A stretch of DNA of 23,696 nt. Source: JAULUH01 sp032111745 (GTDB lineage Bacteria > Chloroflexota > Anaerolineae > JAAEKA01). How positions within the stretch are numbered: the stretch's first letter is position 1; the number at the start of each line of letters is the position of its first letter. The stretch spans positions 1-23,696 of the forward strand of contig JAULUH010000106.1 of NCBI GenBank assembly GCA_032111745.1, given 5' to 3'. Shown here piece by piece: positions 6,651-12,992 of this stretch. A program made the translations under genes and the position numbers. The notes under the pieces were generated by a model. It saw nothing but the letters and a program-made list of their open reading frames with translations. It had not been told where the DNA came from and searched no databases.

Positions 6651-8411
6651 CTAGCGATCCACTTCGCCCAGGACGATGTCGATGGCGCCCAGGATAATGA
6701 CCGAGTCGGCGATCTTGTTGCCAATGCACATGGGGGCCAGGGCGTTGAGATTGATATAGGAGGGTGACCGCACCCGATAGCGAAATGGGTTGCCGCTGCC
6801 GTCAGACACCAGGTAGAAGCCCAGCTCGCCCTTGGGCGCCTCGATCCGTCCGTAGACATCGCCAACCGGGGGCCGGACGGTGTACCCGCCCTTCCCGGCC
6901 TGGATCGGACCCTCGGGCAATTGCTGCAGCGCCTGTTTCAAAATCTTGACGCTCTGGCGCATCTCCTCGATGCGCACCAGGTAGCGGGAATAGACGTCGC
7001 AGCCGTCGAAGCTGGCCACGTCGAAGTCGAAGCGTTCGTAGATCGAGTACGGCTCGGCCTTGCGCACGTCGTAGGCCACGCCGCTGCCGCGCAACTGCGG
7101 CCCGGTGCAGCTCAGGCCCAGGGCATCCTGCGGCGAGAGGAACCCGACGCCGATACTGCGGGCCCGGAGGATCTCATTGCCCGTCAGGTAGGTGTCGAGT
7201 TCGTCAATCCGGGCAGGTAGGCGATCATGCACCAGGTCCCTGGCCTGTTTCAGCCAGCCCTCGGGCAGGTCTCTGGCTACACCGCCGAAGCGTAAGTAGT
7301 TGCACATCATGCGGCTGCCCGACACCCACTCGAACAGGTCGAGGATCAGCTCCCGCTCCCGCACGGTGTACAACAGGGGCGTGAAGAACGCGCCCAGGTC
7401 GTTCAAGAAGGTGCCCACCGAGAACAGGTGATTGGCGATTCGAGTGAGCTCGGCCATGATCACCCGCAGGTACTCAGCGCGCTCCGTTGGCTTATACTCC
7501 TCCCCCAACAGCTTTTCCACCGCCACGGCCAGGCCCAGATTGTTAGACATGGAGCTCAGGTAGTCCAGCCGGTCGGTGTACGGCATGCTCATCAGATAGG
7601 TATTGCGCTCGCCGATCTTCTCGTGGTTGCGGTGCAGGTAGCCCATCTCCGGCTCCAACGCCGTGATAGTCTCGCCCTCCAGCTCCACGATCATGCGGAA
7701 CACACCGTGGGTGCTGGGGTGCTGCGGCCCCATGTTCACCACCAGCCGGTCGGTCTTCAGCGCCTCGCCTACGTTGGCCTGCTCGTCCCGCACCAGGGGG
7801 ACCAGGTTCACGGGGCTCTGCCAGGTCTCCGGATCGAAGCCATCGGGAAACTGGACGTTGTCGCCCCATGGATTGCGATCCTCGGCCCAGGCATGGTTTC
7901 CGCCGGGATGCCGGCTTTTGAATGGCTTCTGCTCCGCCTCGTAGTAGGGCTCTTTCCAGTCCTTGCGCATGGGATGGCCGTGAAAGCCCTCCCACAGCAG
8001 GATGCGGCGCAAATTAGGATGGCCGGCGAAGCGGATGCCATAGAGATCCCAAGCTTCCCGTTCCTGTAGATCGGCCCCCGGGTACACGGGCAGCAGGGTA
8101 GGCACCGTGGGGTTTTCCTCTGGCAAGCGTACCTTCAGCACTAGGGGGCCTCCGCCTTGCTCGGTCGAGTAGAGGTGATACACCACCTCGAAGCGATCCG
8201 CGGCCGAGCGGCCCTTGTAGCCCAGGTAATCCACTGCGGTCAGGTTGGATAGCAGGGTGTAGCCCCCGACGTCGCGCAGATGCCGGGTTAGGGGCACCAG
8301 GTGCGCCGGGGATACGATCAAGCTGTTGTCCGTCAGGCCATCTTCCTGGGCCAGTACGGCATCCGGCACCACATCTGCATAGGGCAGCGCGGCGGTCATA
8401 TATCCAGTCAT
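6651..8411 (-). CDS. nuoCD: NADH-quinone oxidoreductase fused subunit C/D
   Basis: 586 residues encoding NuoC and NuoD as one chain. The NuoC part (about 1-200) has the 30-kDa signature REAWDLYGIRFAGHPNLRRI followed by LLWEGFHGHPMRKDW (118-152). The NuoD part (about 220-586) has the quinone-site loop GPQHPSTHG with HPSTHG at 231-236 and YTDRLDYLSSM with Y284, positions that line the quinone headgroup pocket in other complex I structures. It ends with the usual DIVLGEVDR. These subunits form the hydrogenase-like core next to the N2 cluster of NuoB. The fusion is known from Escherichia coli and other groups, so it is not new in itself. The ATG at 8411 overlaps the nuoB stop (ATGA); an in-frame ATG four codons later is the alternative. 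nuoI begins 14 bases after the stop. Confidence 0.95.
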   Translation of the reverse strand: MTGYMTAALPYADVVPDAVLAQEDGLTDNSLIVSPAHLVPLTRHLRDVGGYTLLSNLTAVDYLGYKGRSAADRFEVVYHLYSTEQGGGPLVLKVRLPEENPTVPTLLPVYPGADLQEREAWDLYGIRFAGHPNLRRILLWEGFHGHPMRKDWKEPYYEAEQKPFKSRHPGGNHAWAEDRNPWGDNVQFPDGFDPETWQSPVNLVPLVRDEQANVGEALKTDRLVVNMGPQHPSTHGVFRMIVELEGETITALEPEMGYLHRNHEKIGERNTYLMSMPYTDRLDYLSSMSNNLGLAVAVEKLLGEEYKPTERAEYLRVIMAELTRIANHLFSVGTFLNDLGAFFTPLLYTVRERELILDLFEWVSGSRMMCNYLRFGGVARDLPEGWLKQARDLVHDRLPARIDELDTYLTGNEILRARSIGVGFLSPQDALGLSCTGPQLRGSGVAYDVRKAEPYSIYERFDFDVASFDGCDVYSRYLVRIEEMRQSVKILKQALQQLPEGPIQAGKGGYTVRPPVGDVYGRIEAPKGELGFYLVSDGSGNPFRYRVRSPSYINLNALAPMCIGNKIADSVIILGAIDIVLGEVDR

Positions 8412-9373
8412 GGCTGCACCTTCACCCCATATTCAAGCGTCGACACCGCATAGCCCTCAGCATCCAGCAAGGTCGCCGTATTGCCCGCGTCGCGCCACAT
8501 GTTTTTATCCGTCCAGATCAGGTCATTGGGCGTAGGTGATTTAGCCTGAGGGCCGCTGTGGATGCGCACCTCGGCATCGGACATCAGCACGAAGCCGGCC
8601 GGGAACTCGTACACGTGGTCACCCTCGCTGCTGGTGATCCGCCAGCCAGTCATGTCCTGGGTGAGGCCAGCATTGCAGATCACCACCTGCTCGTCCGCGC
8701 CTTCCCAATTCAGAGCTGTGATCGCCGGCCTGACCGCCGACCTGGACTTCATCAGGCGCTGCATGTTGACAGCCCGCAGCTCCTTCATCCGTGCGCTGTC
8801 GGTGCTGAAGATGTCGGGCCCCAGGGTCGGAATCGGCACTGCGCCGGTGTATTCCTTGCGATACCAGGGCACCGTGCGCACCGACTGCCGCTTGAACTTG
8901 TTGTGCAAGGTGATGAAGCCGTGGATAAGGGCTTCCGGCGTCGGGGGACAGCCGGGGACGTAGACGTCAACGGGGATGTACTTGTCGACCCCCGAGACCA
9001 CGTTGTAGCCCTCTTTGAACGGGCCACCGCCGGTGGCGCAGGCTCCCATGCTGATCACATACTTCGGCTCGGCCATCTGGTTGTATAGCCGCACGATGGC
9101 GATCACCATCTTCTTCGTCACCGTGCCTGAGACGATGATCAGGTCCGACTGGCGGGGCGAAGGCCGCGCCACCTCCATGCCAAACCGTGACATGTCGTAG
9201 CGAGAGGTGCCGGCGACGATGAACTCAATGGCGCAGCACGCCAAGCCAAAGGTCATCGGCCACAGGGAATAGCTGCGACTGATATTGTAGATGAAGTCGA
9301 CCGTGGAAAGTAAGACGTTGGACTGCAGCTCTGCGGGCACTTCAGCAAAGCCCGGTGGTGCGTCTGGCATCAT
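8408..9373 (-). CDS. nuoB: NADH-quinone oxidoreductase subunit B fused to a lamin-tail-like domain
   Basis: 321 residues, against about 160-220 for normal NuoB. Residues 1-180 are a standard subunit that holds cluster N2, the last electron carrier before quinone: the CC pair C46/C47 (FGLACCAIEF), C112 (MGACATGGG) and C142 (VPGCPPTPEAL). After a linker (about 181-219), residues 220-316 have the pattern of a lamin tail domain (LTD). These include NWEGADEQVVICNAG, LTQDMTGWRITSSEGDHVYE, FPAGFVLMSDAEVRIHSG, the LIWTDKNMWRDAGNTATL region and LLDAEGYAVSTLEYG. This matches the family's usual order of D-L-(S/T)-GW, F-P-G, (V/I)-x-(V/I)-H-(T/S)-G, W-x-(N/D)-G and DA-G. LTDs are immunoglobulin-fold modules, mostly known from nuclear lamins and from bacterial secreted or surface proteins. 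The ATG at 9373 has AAAGGA five bases upstream; longer starts are unlikely. No nuoA precedes it. Confidence 0.92.
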   Translation of the reverse strand: MMPDAPPGFAEVPAELQSNVLLSTVDFIYNISRSYSLWPMTFGLACCAIEFIVAGTSRYDMSRFGMEVARPSPRQSDLIIVSGTVTKKMVIAIVRLYNQMAEPKYVISMGACATGGGPFKEGYNVVSGVDKYIPVDVYVPGCPPTPEALIHGFITLHNKFKRQSVRTVPWYRKEYTGAVPIPTLGPDIFSTDSARMKELRAVNMQRLMKSRSAVRPAITALNWEGADEQVVICNAGLTQDMTGWRITSSEGDHVYEFPAGFVLMSDAEVRIHSGPQAKSPTPNDLIWTDKNMWRDAGNTATLLDAEGYAVSTLEYGVKVQP

Positions 9374-9440
9374 AACGTCCTTTCGCGTGCGGGGCGGCCC
9401 GGCTCGGGGTCGCCAGGGGGCAGGCGAGCCTCTCAAGTCG

Positions 9441-9680
9441 CTAGGCGTCCGCGGGTGCAGCCGAGGCTAAAAAGCCCGTCCGGCGCCGGCTCTGCTCGAC
9501 CGGCCGGCCGAGGACATAGACTATCCGGTCGTGCAGATAGCCGATATGCAATAGCCTCCAGCCGTCGGCCAGCTGCTCGTTTACCAAGGCAATGTCCGCA
9601 TCGACAGCTACCGACACCTGCTTGAGCTCGGCGATGTTCCCTAGCTTCGACGTCTCTGTCGGGTCCGCGATTACTTCCAT
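9441..9680 (-). CDS. Small protein of 79 aa upstream of nuoB
   Basis: I do not recognise a named family. The sequence looks like a real folded protein rather than a shadow: VSVAVDADIALVNEQLADGW is followed by RLLHIGYLHDRIVYVLGRP, an alternating helix-strand-strand pattern ending in a conserved-looking VLGRP. It has no membrane segment, so it is not NuoA, although it occupies the place where nuoA usually stands. It ends 67 bases before the nuoB ATG on the same strand, and the promoter at 9751-9779 would serve both. No good ribosome site precedes the ATG (an AGGA lies about 16 bases away), which lowers confidence in the start. Confidence 0.55.
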   Translation of the reverse strand: MEVIADPTETSKLGNIAELKQVSVAVDADIALVNEQLADGWRLLHIGYLHDRIVYVLGRPVEQSRRRTGFLASAAPADA

Positions 9681-9750
9681 GAGAGGGAGAGATCCTGTGG
9701 GCAGCTGTACTAACCAGAGCGGTGAGCAATCATCACGGAGTCAACTGCAA

Positions 9751-9779
9751 ATTTTACCTGATCTGCAAGTACCGTGCAA
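9751..9779 (-). promoter_or_regulatory. Likely promoter of the nuoB-nuoCD-nuoI operon
   Basis: On the minus strand, TTGCAC (9779-9774) is separated by 17 bases from TAAAAT (9756-9751), a close sigma-70-type match. Transcription would begin near 9744, giving a leader of about 60 bases to the 79-aa gene. The two TGCAAATTTT repeats coincide with the -35 and -10 regions. Confidence 0.6.
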
Positions 9780-10032
9780 ATTTTCACCGATGTTGGCACG
9801 ATGGCACTCCTTTGCGGCAAGTCGACTACGTCACCGCGAGGAGACCATCGACGAAGCAACCTCACGCCAGCTACACTGAGATTACTTCGCCGCAGCCCCA
9901 CCGGGGTGCTGCGCGAACGGCTCACAATGACACGGCTTAGACCAGCCTCAACTACACCCATTGATTATATGAAGCGACGCAGCTAGTGTCAAGTGATCTC
10001 CGCGGCAATTTGTATGATTTCCGTGATAAGAA

Positions 10033-10061
10033 TTGACAGCCTGACGGGCATATGTTAGAAT
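10033..10061 (+). promoter_or_regulatory. Likely promoter of sufR-moaA-iscA operon
   Basis: TTGACA (10033-10038), a 17-base spacer and TAGAAT (10056-10061) form a near-consensus sigma-70-type promoter. The start point would be near 10068, about 40 bases before the preferred GTG at 10108. A loose CGGG-N14-CCCG dyad surrounds the -10 box and could be an operator for the autoregulator. Confidence 0.75.
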
Positions 10062-10107
10062 ACCCGCCAATGCTAGAAGGGTGAAGTCTACGCGGCAAGG
10101 ATCTATC

Positions 10108-10749
10108 GTGCAGGCGACTCGCTATCGAATCTTGGAGATCATCAAGGAACAGGGCGACGTGACCGTGGCTGAGCTCGCTCAGCAGTTGGACATGGCCCCT
10201 GTGTCCGTGCGCCATCATCTGGATGTGCTCCAGGGCGAGAATCTGATTGCCTCGCCCCGGGTGCGGCGCACAGGCACCGTCGGCCGGCCGGAACAGATCT
10301 ACATCCTGACCGAGGCGGCCGAGGAGTTCTTCCCCAGCAATACAGAGAATCTGGCCGTGGCGCTGCTGGATGAGTTGAAAACCATGTTGCCCGGGCCTGC
10401 CCTCGGCGTGATCTTCGAGCGCATGGCGGACAAGATGGCGGCCGAGGCGAATCCTTTGCCTGCCAATGCCACTGTGAAGCAACGTCTGGACAACGCCGTC
10501 GACTTTCTCAACGAGCGCGGCTATCTGGCGCGTTGGGAACAGGATGGTGATGCCTTTGTGCTCTTCACCCTCAACTGCCCTTATTCCGGCGTGGCGGACA
10601 GGCACCGGGAGCTGTGCCGCATGGATCAGCGTCTCATCGGGCAGTTGCTGGGCCACTCACCTATGCCCATTACCCGGTTGTCCGAGGGAGGTTGTCGTTG
10701 TGCCTACCAGGTAGGTGACAGCAACGGCACTGCGCTATCCTCGGCTTGA
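10108..10749 (+). CDS. SufR-like Fe-S-responsive transcriptional regulator
   Basis: 213 residues. The N-terminal winged helix-turn-helix (about 3-70) shows TRYRILEII, VTVAELAQQLDMAPVSVRHH and a wing with GRPEQIYILTEA. The C-terminal half ends with a cysteine cluster: C157 (NCPYSGVADRH), C170 (RELCRMDQ), C196 and C198 (EGGCRCAYQV). SufR proteins hold an Fe-S cluster there and repress Fe-S assembly genes when it is present. C157 and C170 keep the family's 12-residue spacing; where a third cysteine is expected the sequence has PIT, with an extra cysteine at 196 instead. The GTG at 10108 is chosen because AAGGA lies six bases upstream and the protein then begins TRYRILE, as relatives do. The GTG at 10081 is the alternative and abuts its ribosome site. 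moaA follows after 21 bases and an A-type Fe-S carrier comes next, which supports autoregulated control of Fe-S genes. Confidence 0.83.
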   Translation: MQATRYRILEIIKEQGDVTVAELAQQLDMAPVSVRHHLDVLQGENLIASPRVRRTGTVGRPEQIYILTEAAEEFFPSNTENLAVALLDELKTMLPGPALGVIFERMADKMAAEANPLPANATVKQRLDNAVDFLNERGYLARWEQDGDAFVLFTLNCPYSGVADRHRELCRMDQRLIGQLLGHSPMPITRLSEGGCRCAYQVGDSNGTALSSA

Positions 10750-10770
10750 AAGGGACTGCAAGGACGCGAT

Positions 10771-11838
10771 ATGTTGTCGCCTATCGACCTGATCTTCTCC
10801 GCCGATGGCCTGGCCGGGCTGCCCCTCGGGTTCGAGCGGGCACCCATGGCCGGTGGCTCCATGGTGGACAGGTATGGCCGGCGTATAGACTACCTGCGCA
10901 TCTCGCTCACCGACGCCTGCAACTTGCGCTGCGTCTATTGTATGCCGGAGGCGATGCGATTCCAGCCCCGGGCCGAGCTCTTGCAGGACGAGGAGATCCT
11001 CGCCATCGTGCGGGTGGTGGCGAAGCTCGGCACCAGCAAGATTCGCCTGACCGGTGGCGAGCCCACCATCCGGCCTGGCGTCGTGGATTTGGTGCGGGCT
11101 ATTGCCAGGACGCCAGGTATCCAGCAGGTCGCCATGACGACGAATGGCATTCTGCTGGCTGAGTTGGCCGAGCCCCTGGCCCAGGCCGGATTGCGGGGTC
11201 TCAACGTGAGCATCGATACGTTGGATCCTGAGAAGTTTCGACGCATTACTCGCTGGGGCGACGTCGGTCGGGTGAGGGATGGCATCGCGGCGGCCGAGGC
11301 AGCTGGGTTGGTCCCGCTCAAGCTCAATTGTGTGGTCACGCGCGGCTTCAACGACGATGAGGTGGTGCAACTGGCCCGGCTCAGCATTGACCGGCCTTGG
11401 CACATTCGTTTCATCGAGCTGATGCCCTTTGGCAGCGTGGCCGATTTCCAGCAGGAAGCGGTGGTGCCTTCGGCGGAGACGCGGGCCTTGATCGAGGCCG
11501 CGCTGGGACCGCTAACAGCGAGCGTTGGCATCAATGGCAGCGATCCTGCCCGTCCCTATCGCCTGCCTGGCGCGCAGGGATGTATCGGCTTCATCAGCAG
11601 TGTGACCGAGCCCTTCTGCGCTGGCTGCAATCGCTACCGCCTGACCGCCGACGGCAAGCTGCGCCTCTGTCTTCTGCGCGATCGGGAAGTAGACTTACTA
11701 ACGCCCCTGCGCCAGGGGTGTACAGTAGAAGAACTAAAGACTATCATCCGTGATGCCGTCTGGAACAAGCCATGGGGACATGGCCTGCCGGACGGCGAGG
11801 TGCCCCAGCAGCGGGTCATGTCGCAAATCGGCGGCTGA
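10771..11838 (+). CDS. moaA: GTP 3',8-cyclase (molybdenum cofactor biosynthesis protein A)
   Basis: 355 residues. MoaA is a radical SAM enzyme that converts GTP to the cyclic precursor used, with MoaC, for the first step of molybdopterin synthesis. The N-terminal cluster motif is C50-xxx-C54-xx-C57 (ACNLRCVYCMPE). RLTGGEPTIR is the SAM-contacting GGEP motif. The C-terminal second cluster uses FCAGCNRYRLTADGKLRLC (C-xx-C-x13-C). The chain ends in GG, as MoaA proteins do for activity. The ATG at 10771 has AAGGA six bases upstream but adds about 30 residues before the usual start; ATG at 10861 (MVDRYGRRIDYLRI) fits relatives better but has a weaker site. No other moa gene is in the window. Its place between sufR and iscA suggests Fe-S-dependent control of cofactor synthesis. 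Confidence 0.93.
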   Translation: MLSPIDLIFSADGLAGLPLGFERAPMAGGSMVDRYGRRIDYLRISLTDACNLRCVYCMPEAMRFQPRAELLQDEEILAIVRVVAKLGTSKIRLTGGEPTIRPGVVDLVRAIARTPGIQQVAMTTNGILLAELAEPLAQAGLRGLNVSIDTLDPEKFRRITRWGDVGRVRDGIAAAEAAGLVPLKLNCVVTRGFNDDEVVQLARLSIDRPWHIRFIELMPFGSVADFQQEAVVPSAETRALIEAALGPLTASVGINGSDPARPYRLPGAQGCIGFISSVTEPFCAGCNRYRLTADGKLRLCLLRDREVDLLTPLRQGCTVEELKTIIRDAVWNKPWGHGLPDGEVPQQRVMSQIGG

Positions 11839-11909
11839 ACCTTGCTTGGGTCGAGCGATTTGATCTCAAGCGGCAATTATGCCAACCAACACTTAGTGGA
11901 GGAACTATC

Positions 11910-12332
11910 GTGGCAACAGAAGTGATGACCCCTGAACAAGAGACGGCGTTTGTGCAAGGCGTCGTGTTGACCGAGGCTGCGGCCAGTAAGCTCTCTGGCA
12001 TCCTGCAAGAGAAGGGCATGGCCGAAACCCACGGTCTGCGTGTCTTCGTGCAGGGCGGCGGCTGCGGCGGCATGCAGTACGGCATGACCTTCGAGAACAC
12101 GGAGCGCTCCGGTGACGAGGTATACGAGCATCATGGCCTGCGGGTGTATGTGGATCCGACCAGCCTCTTCTACATGAACGGCGCGCGCATCGACTACATC
12201 GACAGTCTGATGGGCGGCGGCTTCCACATCGAGAATCCTCAGGCCGTATCCTCCTGTGGCTGTGGCAGCTCATTCCGCACCGCGCAGAGCCACACCGGCG
12301 AGGCCAACAGCGACGGCTGTGGCTACCACTAA
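11910..12332 (+). CDS. A-type Fe-S carrier protein (HesB/IscA/ErpA family)
   Basis: 140 residues. The domain runs from about 18 to 122 with the three invariant cysteines of A-type carriers: C52 (GGGCGGMQYGM) and C116/C118 (SSCGCGSSF). These bind an Fe-S cluster and hand it to apo-proteins in the cytoplasm. A short tail adds a fourth cysteine near the end (SDGCGYH), which is uncommon. The GTG at 11910 is chosen because GGAGG lies seven bases upstream; the longer open frame runs back into moaA. It lies 71 bases after moaA and is followed by a hairpin, so it probably ends the sufR-moaA-iscA transcript. The sequence cannot tell IscA, SufA and ErpA apart; the CGCGSSF motif resembles the ErpA side. 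Confidence 0.92.
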   Translation: MATEVMTPEQETAFVQGVVLTEAAASKLSGILQEKGMAETHGLRVFVQGGGCGGMQYGMTFENTERSGDEVYEHHGLRVYVDPTSLFYMNGARIDYIDSLMGGGFHIENPQAVSSCGCGSSFRTAQSHTGEANSDGCGYH

Positions 12333-12393
12333 AGCAGCTTTCTGTTAGCAGGGTCCTAGCTTCAAGCCGCAAACCCTGTTCGAGCTATTCTAC

Positions 12394-12431
12394 GGGGAAC
12401 TCGCCGCCCTGACGGTGGGTTCCCCTGTTTT
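12394..12431 (+). terminator. Intrinsic terminator after the A-type carrier gene
   Basis: GGGGAAC (12394-12400) pairs with GTTCCCC (12419-12425). The bases between can extend the stem (CGCCG with CGGTG), and TGTTTT follows. It sits 62 bases after the stop and just before the DUF2203 gene. Confidence 0.7.
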
Positions 12432-12448
12432 GCTTCAGCAGGCCTGCC

Positions 12449-12829
12449 ATGCCCGCTCGATACTTCACAGTCGCAGAGGCGAACGCTGTCCTGCCGCAAT
12501 TGTCCGAGCTGCTGGCGCAGATGCAGCAGGCGCGGCGCGAGATCTTGGCCGCCCGGCCTGAGTTGTGGCCGGTGCTCAAGCGATCTATCGGCAACGGCGG
12601 CAGCAAGAAGGCCGGCGATCTCCTGCCGGTGTTCGAACGCATTCAGGCGGCCTCCGCCGCCATCGAAGCCCTGGGAGTCTCATTAAAGGATCCGGAGCAG
12701 GGCCTGGTCGACTTCCTGCACCGCCGCCCGGATGGGCACGAGGTCTACCTTTGCTGGCATGTAGGCGAAAAAGAGGTCCTGTACTGGCATGAGCTGCATG
12801 CCGGCTACGCTGGCCGCCAGCGCCTGTAG
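12449..12829 (+). CDS. DUF2203 family protein, 126 aa
   Basis: Recognised by the family pattern: an N-terminal helix beginning YFTVAEANAVLPQLSELL, a central conserved KDPEQGLVDFLHRRPDGHEV, and a C-terminal LCWHVGEKEVLYWHELHAGY followed by AGRQRL. The W-H-x-GE and YWHE-x-HAG-x-AGRQ residues are the best conserved. Function is unknown; members are small soluble proteins found in many bacteria including Chloroflexota, cyanobacteria and actinobacteria. The ATG follows a terminator hairpin by only about 20 bases and has a poor ribosome site (AGCAGG about 6-12 bases away), so it may rely on read-through. rtcB downstream has its own promoter. Confidence 0.85.
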   Translation: MPARYFTVAEANAVLPQLSELLAQMQQARREILAARPELWPVLKRSIGNGGSKKAGDLLPVFERIQAASAAIEALGVSLKDPEQGLVDFLHRRPDGHEVYLCWHVGEKEVLYWHELHAGYAGRQRL

Positions 12830-12889
12830 CCTGCCTGTGGTGGCCTTGACACACCACGCCCCTGTCCTCTCCACCTTCCTCAAAAGTAC

Positions 12890-12918
12890 TTGAACTTCGC
12901 CTTCCGGCCTGCTATAAT
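12890..12918 (+). promoter_or_regulatory. Promoter of rtcB
   Basis: TTGAAC (12890-12895), a 17-base spacer and a perfect TATAAT (12913-12918). The start would be near 12925, leaving a leader of about 68 bases that contains a GCCCGGGC self-complementary stretch before the GGGAGG ribosome site. Confidence 0.82.
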
Positions 12919-12992
12919 GGAACTAGAGGTGATTGTCCTGGTTTGGCGCAGCCCGGGCATGCCCACGGTTGAGCGCCGGGAGGTGAGACCCT

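Larger units (their letters stand above)
9681..10107. other. Divergent intergenic control region, 427 bp
   Basis: This is the only gene-free stretch over 300 bases. It separates the leftward nuo operon from the rightward sufR-moaA-iscA operon. It contains a minus-strand promoter (9751-9779), a plus-strand promoter (10033-10061), two copies of TGCAAATTTT (9746 and 9776), and a GC-rich hairpin at 9891-9913 (CGCAG-CCCC / GGGG-TG-CTGCG). A possible 29-residue minus-strand reading frame, GTG at 9799 to stop at 9710, has a strong AAAGGAG before it but overlaps the promoter. I see no RNA gene. Confidence 0.6.

Noticed and set aside
6651..8411. NuoC-NuoD fusion as a new finding
   Set aside because: This fusion is already known in several bacterial groups; it is annotated but not reported as novel.
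9710..9799. 29-residue minus-strand reading frame with a strong AAAGGAG before a GTG
   Set aside because: It overlaps the -35 and -10 boxes of the predicted nuo promoter, and the peptide has no recognisable features. The ribosome-site match alone is not enough.
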